Shown here: one piece after another, positions 26,173 to 34,116 of the stretch
Layout of the letters: each line of letters starts with the position of its first letter
Position numbering within the stretch: the stretch's first letter is position 1
NCBI RefSeq assembly: GCF_013618475.1
Contig: NZ_JABJVN010000004.1
Location: 186,001-250,000 of the forward strand
Origin: Saccharibacillus deserti
GTDB lineage: Bacteria > Bacillota > Bacilli > Paenibacillales > Paenibacillaceae
Direction: 5' to 3'
Length of the DNA stretch: 64,000 nt
Translations under genes and position numbers: made by a program
The notes under the pieces: generated by a model
What the model saw: the letters and a program-made list of their open reading frames with translations, nothing else
Databases searched by the model: none
Told to the model about the DNA's origin: nothing

Positions 26173-26297
26173 GATTTATCGCTCGATTCCTTATGGATTG
26201 GGTAGACTATTTTCTTCAATTAAGGATACCTCCGTTTGAAAAAGGACGCAACAAACGACGTCTGCGTGCTTGGAATCAAGCGCCTGCCGATGCAACC

Positions 26298-28406
26298 TTA
26301 CAGCAGATGCATCGCCGCCTCCGCTTCGTCCCACGGCACCGAATAACCGGCCCCTTTGGCGCAGAAGATCGATGACGACGTATACAGCGGATCGGCGTTC
26401 TTGTCGTAGCCGCGCCGTTCGATGACCCCGTCCGCGTTATGGCAGGGGCGATAGCCGCCGTAGGTCAGACTCAGCATGCCTTTGCCCCGGGTATAGGACG
26501 CCAGTTCGACCGCGTAATTCATGAACGAGGCGGCCGGCACGATTCCGGTCAGGCTCAGGTGCGTCTCGCTCAGTTCCGGCGGATCGAAGATCCCGTGCGC
26601 CTGCTGGACGTCGTGCATGAGGCGACCGAGATGCTCGGCTGCCGCGCGGATCCGGAAGCGGTAGCACGGCTCCAGCAGGATATTGTCCGCCTGCTCCAGC
26701 CCCTGCCGCAGCGCCCGCAGCGTCGCTTCGCGAAAATCGCCGCCGTGCGTGTGTTTGTTATGCGCCCGGCCGGTGAGCAGCGTAACTTTCACGTCGGTCA
26801 GCGGAGAGCCCGTCAGCAGCCCGTGATGCTCGCGCTCCGTCACGTGCTGCCCGACCAGATTGCGGTAGCCGACGGGAAGATCGTCCGCATGGCAGGCATC
26901 TTCAAATACGACGCCGCTGCCACGCTCGCCGGGTTCGATCTCCAGATGTACTTCGGCGTAATGCTTGAGCGGTTCGAAATGCCCGTACCCCGTCACCGGC
27001 GCCGCGATCGTCTCGCGGTACAGAATCTCCGGCGCGCCGAACGTCGCGTTCAGGCCGAACCTTTCCCGCAGCACGGCGCTCAGCACTTCAAGCTGGATAG
27101 CGCCCATGACGCGGATCTGGAGCTGCTGCAGTTCCTCTTCCCAGATCACGCCGAGCGCCGGATCTTCCTCCTCCAGCATCCGGAATACGCGCAGCACGTC
27201 CTTAACCGGAAGCTCGCGCGGAAACGCAACGCTTGCCGTCAGCGTAGGCGTCATCCCGAACGGCACGACTTCGCCTGGCAGGTCCCCGATTCCATCGCCT
27301 GCCTGCGCCTGCGTCAGTCCGGTCACGGCGAACAGCTCGCCGGCGTACACGCGGTCGACTTGGGTATGCCGGTCGCCGCTGCAGATCCGGATGCCGGTGA
27401 TTTTCTCTTCACGCACGCCGGGTCGTGCCGCGCCGTCGCTTCGGTCCGCATACGCGGCAAATTCCCGCACGCCAAGCGACCCCTGCAGAGCTTTGATATA
27501 CGTGAGCCGGGTTCCGTTCCCGTCGTGTCCGATCTTGTAGACTCGGCCGGCGAACGGTTTCCGGGTATCCTCGTCTTCATCCGCCGCGGCGTAATCCGTG
27601 ACGGTGAGCCGGTCGAACTTGCGCAGAAAATCGGTTACGCCGATATCCAGCAGCGCCGAGCCGTGCAGGCACGGATACACGCGGCCTTCCCGGATCAGCC
27701 GGATCAGCGCTTCGGTCCACTCGTGCTCCGTCAGCCGGTCGTCCAGATACCCTTCCAGCAGCGGCTCGTCGCGTTCGGCCAGAAAGGTTTTGAGAGAGTC
27801 GGAGAGTGTGACGGGCGGCAGCGGGCGGGACGCGGACGAAGGACGGTCGAGTTCGGACTGCCCTTCGTCCGCGAATTTTGCTTCCGAGCTCCCGATGTTC
27901 CGTTCTCCGGCCTCTCTATCCGCGATTTCCGCCGCCGGATCCGTCAGATCGGCCACATCCGGCGTCAGCAGACTGCGGATTTCTTCCGTCACCCGCTGCA
28001 CGTCCGCACCTTCCCGGTCCGTTTTGTTGATGAAAAAGAACGTCGGGACCCCGTAACGCCGCAGCAGCTGCCACACCGTCTCCGTATGTCCCTGCACGCC
28101 TTCCACCGCGCTCAGCAGCAGTACCGCGTAATCCATCGTGCGCAGCGCGCGTTCCATCTCGGCCGAGAAATCGGCGTGCCCCGGCGTGTCGAGCAGATAA
28201 TAGGTCGAGCCGTTGTACGGCATGACCGCCTGACCCGCAAACACGGTGATGCCGCGTGCCCGTTCGATATCGTGACTGTCCATAAAAGCATCCCGGTGGT
28301 CGACCCGTCCCCGGGTGCGGATACTCTTCGTATGATAAAGCAGCTGCTCGGCGAACGTCGTTTTGCCCGCGTCCACGTGAGCCAGCATGCCGATCGTTTT
28401 GTTCAT
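26298..28406 (-). CDS. TetM/EF-G-like ribosomal-protection-type translational GTPase
   Basis: 702 residues. G motifs are intact: AHVDAGKTT (about 8-16), DTPGHADF (about 73-80) and NKTD (about 127-130). Domains II to V follow, with domain IV carrying HTHGGDFREATLRALRQGL. This places it with ribosomal-protection/translation-factor GTPases rather than canonical EF-G. They displace drugs or obstacles from the A site. An acidic, low-complexity insert (about residues 148-185) after NKTD is unusual for Tet(M). AAAAGGAG six bases before the ATG at 28406 sets the start. Whether it confers tetracycline resistance cannot be told from sequence. Confidence 0.82.
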   Translation of the reverse strand: MNKTIGMLAHVDAGKTTFAEQLLYHTKSIRTRGRVDHRDAFMDSHDIERARGITVFAGQAVMPYNGSTYYLLDTPGHADFSAEMERALRTMDYAVLLLSAVEGVQGHTETVWQLLRRYGVPTFFFINKTDREGADVQRVTEEIRSLLTPDVADLTDPAAEIADREAGERNIGSSEAKFADEGQSELDRPSSASRPLPPVTLSDSLKTFLAERDEPLLEGYLDDRLTEHEWTEALIRLIREGRVYPCLHGSALLDIGVTDFLRKFDRLTVTDYAAADEDEDTRKPFAGRVYKIGHDGNGTRLTYIKALQGSLGVREFAAYADRSDGAARPGVREEKITGIRICSGDRHTQVDRVYAGELFAVTGLTQAQAGDGIGDLPGEVVPFGMTPTLTASVAFPRELPVKDVLRVFRMLEEEDPALGVIWEEELQQLQIRVMGAIQLEVLSAVLRERFGLNATFGAPEILYRETIAAPVTGYGHFEPLKHYAEVHLEIEPGERGSGVVFEDACHADDLPVGYRNLVGQHVTEREHHGLLTGSPLTDVKVTLLTGRAHNKHTHGGDFREATLRALRQGLEQADNILLEPCYRFRIRAAAEHLGRLMHDVQQAHGIFDPPELSETHLSLTGIVPAASFMNYAVELASYTRGKGMLSLTYGGYRPCHNADGVIERRGYDKNADPLYTSSSIFCAKGAGYSVPWDEAEAAMHLL

Positions 28407-28505
28407 GGAAAAGCTCCTTTTTGGCGAAATCGTATTCTGCATTTACCGTACCCGGGAAACAAAGCTTCGGTCAAGCGCGTTCATCAGAAAAAGGGAGGGA
28501 CTGCG

Positions 28506-29231
28506 ATGGGAAATTCGGCGGCTGCAAAAAGAAGGGCTCGATGGGTCACGGGAATACTGCTCTTCTGCTTGTGCTTATCCTCGGGATGCTCGAACGCGCG
28601 TTACGGCAGTGTCATCGACTGGGTGGACTTCGTCATGACGGAAGACGGAATCTACGAAAGCGTATGGAACGGTGTGCTGCGCGATCCCGATACCGTTACG
28701 GATGAAGTGATCGCGACCGTAAGGTACAAGCTGGACGAAAACGTACACGATTCAAGCTACCGAAGCAAACCGGGAGACGCCGCCTTTTTGGAAAAAGGGA
28801 CGAAGCTGTATCGGGTGAAAGGGTTCGCTGCGGAAGATGTGCTCGCGGTACGCGCGGATGATCAAATCGGCGGATACAAGCTGTATGCACGCGAACAAGT
28901 CGAAAGGCTGCCGGAAGAGAGCTTCCAAGCGGCGCTGCGGGCCGAACCTTCTTCGGTTTCGATTTATCGCCTCGGTGAGATTCAACCTTTACGCGTCGTA
29001 TCCGGCGAGGCCGTGCAGCCGCTGATCCGGCTGCTCCAATATACGACCTATACGCCAAACTACCGTTCGAATGTCGAAGGGAAAGACCCGACCTTTTACA
29101 AAGTGGTGTTCGATACGGGCGAGCCGGTGCTGTACACGTTCATGCTGGCCGACGATGGGACGAACGTCATGTTTCGCGAAGGATACCAGACGGACGACGG
29201 GATTCGGGACTATCTGACGCCGCTGCCCTGA
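28506..29231 (+). CDS. Hypothetical lipoprotein
   Basis: 241 residues, not recognised. An N-terminal basic and hydrophobic region ends in the lipobox LSSGC (about 24-28), which predicts a lipid-anchored extracellular protein. The remainder is a mixed alpha/beta domain with no known catalytic motif. GGGAGGG lies five bases before the ATG at 28506, so the much longer open frame upstream is not used. It is divergent from the translational GTPase gene. Confidence 0.72.
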   Translation: MGNSAAAKRRARWVTGILLFCLCLSSGCSNARYGSVIDWVDFVMTEDGIYESVWNGVLRDPDTVTDEVIATVRYKLDENVHDSSYRSKPGDAAFLEKGTKLYRVKGFAAEDVLAVRADDQIGGYKLYAREQVERLPEESFQAALRAEPSSVSIYRLGEIQPLRVVSGEAVQPLIRLLQYTTYTPNYRSNVEGKDPTFYKVVFDTGEPVLYTFMLADDGTNVMFREGYQTDDGIRDYLTPLP

Positions 29232-29403
29232 CAAGGAGTTCCTCCTTCTCCTACGCTTGCTTTCTCCGCCAAAAAGAGCGATTGTACGCTGAGGCGAACC
29301 TTCACTCTTTTTTGTATCCTCGACACTATGCTGTCCATGTTGAACGTCTACACTGAGATTGCACACGATGACCAACTACAACCGATTCCCAAGGAGGACT
29401 TTT

Positions 29404-30036
29404 ATGAAATACGCTTATGTTTATGTACTGGATACAATGGCCGATTGGGAGCTTGGATGGGTCACCGCGCAGCTCAACTCGGGGCAGTATTTCAAAATTC
29501 CGGGCAGCCGCCTTCCCGTTCGAACGGTCGGAGCTTCCAAGCGTCCGATTACCACCATGGGCGGTATGACTGTTCTGCCCGATCTGACCGTAGACGAGAT
29601 CACGCACGATACTTCCGCGATCCTGCTGCTGCCGGGAGCAAACACCTGGACGAATCCGGAGCACCTGCCGATGATCGAAAAAACCAAAGAACTGCTGGAA
29701 CAGGGCGGCAGGGTCGCGGCGATCTGCGGAGCCACGGCGGCTCTGGCCGATTCAGGCCTATTGGATCATCGTCCGCATACGAGCAACGGACTGGAATATC
29801 TCAATTTGTTCTGCCCTTCCTACCGGGGGTCTGCCCACTATCGCGATGAGAAGGTCGTCTCGGACGGCAATCTGATCACCACCGGCGCGACCGGCGGACT
29901 CTTGTTGGCGCGCGAAGTGATCGCGATGCTGGACTTGTTCACGGAAGAAACCCTGGAAGCCTGGTACAACTATTTCAACACGGGCGAGGAACGCCATTTC
30001 TATGCTTTGATGGAAACGATGCAGGCACGGACTTAA
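29404..30036 (+). CDS. DJ-1/PfpI family glutamine-amidotransferase-like protein
   Basis: 210 residues of the class I amidotransferase-like fold. The nucleophile elbow is AAICGATAAL (Cys at about 108), with LLLPGANTW (about 77-85) before it and TTGATGGLLLA after it. It resembles Bacillus YoaZ/YdeA-type stress-linked proteins; related DJ-1 proteins act as glyoxalases, chaperones or proteases, so the activity is open. AAGGAGG lies six bases before the ATG at 29404. A strong terminator follows. Confidence 0.83.
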   Translation: MKYAYVYVLDTMADWELGWVTAQLNSGQYFKIPGSRLPVRTVGASKRPITTMGGMTVLPDLTVDEITHDTSAILLLPGANTWTNPEHLPMIEKTKELLEQGGRVAAICGATAALADSGLLDHRPHTSNGLEYLNLFCPSYRGSAHYRDEKVVSDGNLITTGATGGLLLAREVIAMLDLFTEETLEAWYNYFNTGEERHFYALMETMQART

Positions 30037-30102
30037 GCGCGCAGCCCGGCCTGCGGCGCAAACGTTGGCGAAGCAGCCGTTGGCCGAACGGCCGGACGCG
30101 CC

Positions 30103-30146
30103 AAAAAGCGAAAGCTCCACGGAGGTGGAGACTTTCGCTTTTTCTT
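30103..30146. terminator. Terminator after the DJ-1 family gene
   Basis: AAAAAGCGAAAG-CTCC pairs with GGAGA-CTTTCGCTTTTT. The stem is flanked by A and T runs and can act in both directions. Confidence 0.82.
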
Positions 30147-30236
30147 ATTTTCCCGTATCGCGAATTTCCGCTATTTCCGCTCTTCGCCGCTGCCCTTTAA
30201 ATCGGGCGTCGGCCCCGCACGCTGACGGCTAACGGC

Positions 30237-30368
30237 TAACGAATCCTTATCACGCTAATTCGCTCCAAAGCGGCAGATTCGGCCAAAAAGAAGCGAACAG
30301 CGATACGAGGATTCGTTACATTTACCCAATGTCCGAAAAAGCTGAATTAGCGATACAGCGATTCCTTA
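30237..30368. repeat. Intergenic palindromic repeat element, three units
   Basis: The stretch 30037-30511 has no gene. Inside it, TAACGAATCCT followed by an ATCxCGCT segment (30237-30264) recurs inverted at 30292-30318 (AGCGATACGAGGATTCGTTA) and again, more diverged, at 30344-30368 (TAGCGATACAGCGATTCCTTA). The first two would fold into a long hairpin. It looks like a dispersed intergenic repeat, but a genome comparison is needed to show further copies. The remaining part near 30430-30510 shows short TTCGTCGGC direct repeats. Confidence 0.6.
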
Positions 30369-30511
30369 GACTTCACTCGCTGCGGCTTTGCTGCCCCTGC
30401 GATTGCCGCACATGCTTCGGTCTCGTGACTTCGTTGATCCCCGCGGACCCCGCACTCGCTTCGTCGGCTTCGTCGGCTTCGTTCCCGGCACGGCTTCGTG
30501 CCGGCCGGCCG

Positions 30512-32029
30512 TCAAGACGGCTGCGGCTGCACTTTCTCCCGGTCTTTCCCTTTGTCCGACTCGCCCGCGTTTTTGTTCGCCGCGTCGCGGTCCTGCTGCA
30601 TCTCTTCGACCGTCTTCACCTTGAGCCGCGCCGCGCCTTGGCTGTCTGCCCGCGTCGGAATCAGATTGCCGGCTGCCAAACGTTCCTTGGCCGCCGCGAT
30701 CGCACCGCCGTACTGCGGCAGCCACTTCTCTCCGGCCGCCAGCATTTCGTCGACCATCTGCCAGATCTCTTTCGGATTGCAGACGGCACCGACGAGCGGG
30801 TCCATCATGAAAGCCTGACGCAGCAGCTTATCATCGCCATGGACGGCCGCTTCCACCGCCAGCCGCTGGACGGAAATACTGACATTGCACACGGCGGCCG
30901 CGCCGAGCGGCAGGTCGCCGACCACCGGCATCGAGATGCCGCTCCGGTCCACGTACCCCGGCGCTTCGATAATCGCATCCGCCGGCAGATTGGAGATCAC
31001 GCCGTTGTTGACGGTGTTGAAATGTCCCCGGTATACGCGGCCCGTCTCCAGACCTTCCACGATGTAGGAGCCGTGTTCTTCGCCGCGATGCTCCGCTCCG
31101 TAGGCGAACGCCGGGTCCCGGAGCCAGTTCGGAAAATCGGTCTCGAACCAGCTGCGCCCTTCCGTGCATACCCGCAGATAACCGCCCGTCTCTCCGTTGA
31201 TCCAACTGCCGAGGTCGATCCAATCCTGAATCTCGTCGCTGCGCTTGCGGTACCACGGTACGTATTCGCTCAGATGCCCGTTCGATTCCGTGCTGTAATA
31301 ACCGAAGCGGCGCAGCATATCGATGCGGACTTTCTCCGTGCGGCTGTATTCCGGATGCCGCTCGAACGCGTCCAGCAGCCCTTCCGTCAGATCGCGGCCT
31401 TCATGCTTGGCGGATACGTACCACGTCTGGTGATTGATGCCGGCGCAGATGATATCCACGTCCTTTTTGTCGAGCCCGTACACTTCCGCGATCTGATGGT
31501 GTCCGTGCTGGACGCCGTGGCACAGCCCGACCGTGCGCACGCCGCCGTATTGGATGCACGCCCAGGTGAGCATCGCCATCGGATTGGAGTAGTTGAGCAG
31601 GAGGACGTCCGGCGCGGCCTTCTCCCGGATATCCCGGCAGATTTCCAGCATCTCGGCGATTCCGCGCTGTCCGTACATGATGCCGCCCGCGCAGAGCGTA
31701 TCGCCGACGCACTGATCCACGCCGTACTTGAGCGGAATATCCACATCGGTCGCGAACGCTTCAAGGCCGCCGACCCGAATGGTACAAAATACGTACTTGG
31801 CCCCGTCCAGCGCTTCGCGCCGATCCGTCGTCGGGCGGATACGGATCGAGAGTCCGTTCTCGTCGATATCCCGTTGGCACAGCTCCGTCACCATATCCAG
31901 ATTGCGCCGGTCGATATCCATGAACGAGACTTCGATATTCGCGAATTCCGGCACGCTGAGCAGATCCCGCAGCAGTCCCCGCGTGAATCCGATACTGCCC
32001 GCCCCGATAAACGTCACTTTAAAAGACAT
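30512..32029 (-). CDS. GH4 family alpha-galactosidase/6-phospho-glycosidase (MelA-like)
   Basis: 505 residues. The Rossmann start (FIGAGSIGFTRGLLRDLL, about 5-22) binds NAD. LLLNYSNPMAM, GLCHG and GINHQTWYV hold the metal- and substrate-binding Asn, Cys and His of GH4. GH4 enzymes cleave by a redox-elimination route with NAD and Mn2+. This length and the NYSNPM and CHG motifs fit MelA-type alpha-galactosidases better than phospho-glucosidases, but the substrate is inferred. The C-terminal 50 residues form a charged, probably disordered tail. AAAGGGG precedes the ATG at 32029. An AraC regulator lies directly upstream, with a cre-like site between. Confidence 0.87.
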   Translation of the reverse strand: MSFKVTFIGAGSIGFTRGLLRDLLSVPEFANIEVSFMDIDRRNLDMVTELCQRDIDENGLSIRIRPTTDRREALDGAKYVFCTIRVGGLEAFATDVDIPLKYGVDQCVGDTLCAGGIMYGQRGIAEMLEICRDIREKAAPDVLLLNYSNPMAMLTWACIQYGGVRTVGLCHGVQHGHHQIAEVYGLDKKDVDIICAGINHQTWYVSAKHEGRDLTEGLLDAFERHPEYSRTEKVRIDMLRRFGYYSTESNGHLSEYVPWYRKRSDEIQDWIDLGSWINGETGGYLRVCTEGRSWFETDFPNWLRDPAFAYGAEHRGEEHGSYIVEGLETGRVYRGHFNTVNNGVISNLPADAIIEAPGYVDRSGISMPVVGDLPLGAAAVCNVSISVQRLAVEAAVHGDDKLLRQAFMMDPLVGAVCNPKEIWQMVDEMLAAGEKWLPQYGGAIAAAKERLAAGNLIPTRADSQGAARLKVKTVEEMQQDRDAANKNAGESDKGKDREKVQPQPS

Positions 32030-32110
32030 CCGTCTTGCCCCTTTCGCCGCTTCGGTCACTGCCCGGCGGCTTAAGATTAACCTGCACGTTCATCTTAGCA
32101 GGGAGGACTG

Positions 32111-32124
32111 GGAAAGCGTTATCA
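32111..32124 (+). promoter_or_regulatory. cre-like site upstream of the GH4 gene
   Basis: GGAAAGCGTTATCA matches 13 of 14 positions of the CcpA consensus TGWAANCGNTNWCA. It lies between the AraC gene and the GH4 gene, about 80 bases before the latter. It is the best of three such sites in this window. Confidence 0.65.
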
Positions 32125-32162
32125 ATATCGTGACCACTTAAGCGGATAAGTGTCAAGAATCC

Positions 32163-33083
32163 TCACTTTTCTTCCTTCTTCCAAGAATCGCTCTCGACAC
32201 GTTCCCGGTATTCCGTCGGCGTACAGCCGCTGTACTTGCGGAACAAGAGATGGAAATACTGCCGGCTGGCGATACCCACGTAGTCCGCGATATCCGCTAC
32301 CGGGATCAAGCTGCCTGCCAATAGCATCTTGGCTTTGTCCATACGCAGATTGTTCAGATAATCCGTCAGTGTACGCCCCGTATGCTGCTTGAACAGACGG
32401 TGCAGGTAGCCGGGATGCAGATTGACGGCGGCGGCGATTTCTTTGACCTGGATACCGCGATCATAGTTCTGATGCAGGTATTCGATCGCGGCGCGCACAT
32501 AATGCTGGGCGTGCTGGCGGCTCGAATGCAGCTGCTCCCGCCGCAGCCGGGCCAGACGCAGCAGCAGCTCCGCGAACAGCAGCCGCACCATCACGTTCTG
32601 CCCGCCCTGCTGCCGATCCAATTCGAGCACCAGCGACTTGAGCGTATGCAGCACTTCCTCGGGATCCGGCAGGACAAGGCTGTCAAAAGGCATCTGCAGC
32701 AGCTCGGCCAGCGCCGGTTCTTCACGGGCGAGCATGCCGATACTCGGCGCACTCTCGTCGCCGGGCGAAATGGGCGCCCAGGAGAACTCCACGTTCAGCA
32801 TCCGGCAGACCGTACCTTCTCCGACAATAAGACGATGAGGGACGCCGGCGTCCAGCAGGATCAGCTCGCCTTTTTTAAGCGTATAACGCTCCTCGTTTCC
32901 GGCTTCCGTCCTCACATCCACAATGCAGCTTCCGGTCATCAAATACATGATCTCCGTGGAATCGTGGCAATGATAGTCCATCCGGTAAGATGCCCACTGC
33001 TTGTAATAATAGGCATGAAAATGCGGGCCTAACCCGCTCTCGAGCAGCTCGCGTCCAAACAGGCTTCCGCTTGTTCCCGTCAC
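32163..33083 (-). CDS. AraC family transcriptional regulator
   Basis: 306 residues. An N-terminal cupin (about 20-110; YHCHDSTEIMYL) would sense a sugar, and two C-terminal helix-turn-helix motifs (about 200-295) are of AraC type (GIQVKEIAAAVNLHPGYLHRLFK, then PVADIADYVGIASRQYFHLLFRKYSG). The GTG at 33083 has AGGAGG seven bases upstream. It lies just upstream of, and on the same strand as, the GH4 gene, which it probably activates, as MelR or RafR do (inference). Confidence 0.88.
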   Translation of the reverse strand: MTGTSGSLFGRELLESGLGPHFHAYYYKQWASYRMDYHCHDSTEIMYLMTGSCIVDVRTEAGNEERYTLKKGELILLDAGVPHRLIVGEGTVCRMLNVEFSWAPISPGDESAPSIGMLAREEPALAELLQMPFDSLVLPDPEEVLHTLKSLVLELDRQQGGQNVMVRLLFAELLLRLARLRREQLHSSRQHAQHYVRAAIEYLHQNYDRGIQVKEIAAAVNLHPGYLHRLFKQHTGRTLTDYLNNLRMDKAKMLLAGSLIPVADIADYVGIASRQYFHLLFRKYSGCTPTEYRERVESDSWKKEEK

Positions 33084-33319
33084 TTCCTCTCCTCCTGTTG
33101 TCGCATTTCCTTTACCTTATAACGCCGTCCGAAGAAGGGTCAACTCCCGATAAACGTCTTGGAAAACGGACTTCATGTTATCTTTCCTGCCTTTTTCCCG
33201 AAAAATAACTGATGCAAATCATCAATTCCTGCTATGACGTAAGTTTTCCTGCTTGTTCCCCGAGAAAATCCGGTTTAAAATAGATAAACGAAAGAAAACC
33301 TCTCAAGGAGTGAACCTGC

Positions 33320-33775
33320 ATGCATATCCAAATCGACAATCTGCAAGGCCCCGAAATTGCGGCGCTGCTCGAAGACCATCTCCACAGCATGACGCTGCAT
33401 TCGCCGCCGGAAAGTATCCATGCCCTGGATCTGGACAAGCTGCGCAAGCCGGAGATCACGTTCTGGACTTTGTGGGACCAGGGAGAACTGCTCGGCTGCG
33501 GCGCGATCAAGGAACTCGATCCCGAACATGCCGAACTGAAATCGATGAAGACCGACACGAAGCATCTGCGCAAAGGCGTGGCGGAGAAACTGCTGGTACA
33601 TATCCTCGAAGAAGCGCGCGGGCGCGGCTATAAGCGGATCAGTCTGGAAACGGGTTCGATGGATGCTTTTGCCCCGGCACGGAAGCTGTACGAGAAGCAC
33701 GGGTTCACGGAGTCCGGGCCGTTCGGGGATTATGCGGCGGATCCTCATAGTATGTTTATGACGAAAGAGCTGTAA
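33320..33775 (+). CDS. GNAT family N-acetyltransferase
   Basis: 151 residues. The acetyl-CoA-binding motif is LRKGVAEKLLVHIL (about 83-96, with R-K-G-V-A), and the ISLETG strand and LYEKHGF end are typical of GNAT enzymes (YsnE-like). The substrate is unknown. AAGGAG lies nine bases before the ATG. It converges with the operon at 33874, separated by a hairpin. Confidence 0.83.
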   Translation: MHIQIDNLQGPEIAALLEDHLHSMTLHSPPESIHALDLDKLRKPEITFWTLWDQGELLGCGAIKELDPEHAELKSMKTDTKHLRKGVAEKLLVHILEEARGRGYKRISLETGSMDAFAPARKLYEKHGFTESGPFGDYAADPHSMFMTKEL

Positions 33776-33789
33776 CACGGAAATCGAAA

Positions 33790-33850
33790 AAGCACTCTCA
33801 AATAGTCATGGGATTCCCGGACGGGTTCTTCATGTCATTTGAGAGTGCTT
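33790..33850. terminator. Long-loop inverted repeat between convergent genes
   Basis: A perfect 14-base-pair stem (AAGCACTCTCAAAT with ATTTGAGAGTGCTT) encloses a 33-base loop. It lies between the GNAT gene and the last gene of the nine-gene operon and probably ends both transcripts, although the loop is longer than usual. Confidence 0.6.
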
Positions 33851-33873
33851 ATTTGTATCATTTCACCGACGAG

Positions 33874-34104
33874 TCATCGCTTTTCTCCGCGAACATTCAC
33901 AGTCGGCGTTTGTTCATGCTCCAACTGCTCTTCCCGCTGCTCCGTCTCGTAAAATTCGCTCGTATACTCCGCCTCTATCGCTTCCGCCTGCAAAAGTTCT
34001 TCCAGCAGGGGAATCATGTCCGTACACTTTTCTCCTTTGATCCCTTTGGTTTCGGCTTGAATGCGTCCATCCGCAAAAATGCGGATCAGCAACTTTTCGT
34101 CCAT
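33874..34104 (-). CDS. DUF2997 family small protein (operon gene 9)
   Basis: 76 residues. The first 45 (ending near LLEELLQAEA) follow the DUF2997 pattern: a strand carrying IxxDGxI, then a strand with KGIKGEKC and a helix with LLEELL. From family knowledge, DUF2997 genes recur beside Ycf46-type ATPases and DUF1257 (Ycf35) proteins in cyanobacteria; here the same partners are present. The acidic tail (EQREEQLEHEQ) is variable. GGAGG six bases before the ATG sets the start. It is the last gene of the operon, 12 bases after the ATPase. Confidence 0.72.
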   Translation of the reverse strand: MDEKLLIRIFADGRIQAETKGIKGEKCTDMIPLLEELLQAEAIEAEYTSEFYETEQREEQLEHEQTPTVNVRGEKR

Positions 34105-34116
34105 GGAAACCTCCTT

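Noticed and set aside
26439-28505. A very long open frame on the plus strand before the lipoprotein at 28506
   Set aside because: It is the antisense shadow of the TetM/EF-G-like gene. It is Arg/Gln-rich, without any ribosome site, and only its last part (from 28506) is a real gene.
30430-30510. Short TTCGTCGGC direct repeats as a mobile-element trace
   Set aside because: Only two to three short, low-complexity copies with no flanking duplication or transposase.
33790-33850. The long-loop inverted repeat as the end of an insertion sequence or attachment site
   Set aside because: It lies between two convergent gene ends and no transposase, integrase or direct repeats are present. A terminator explains it better.
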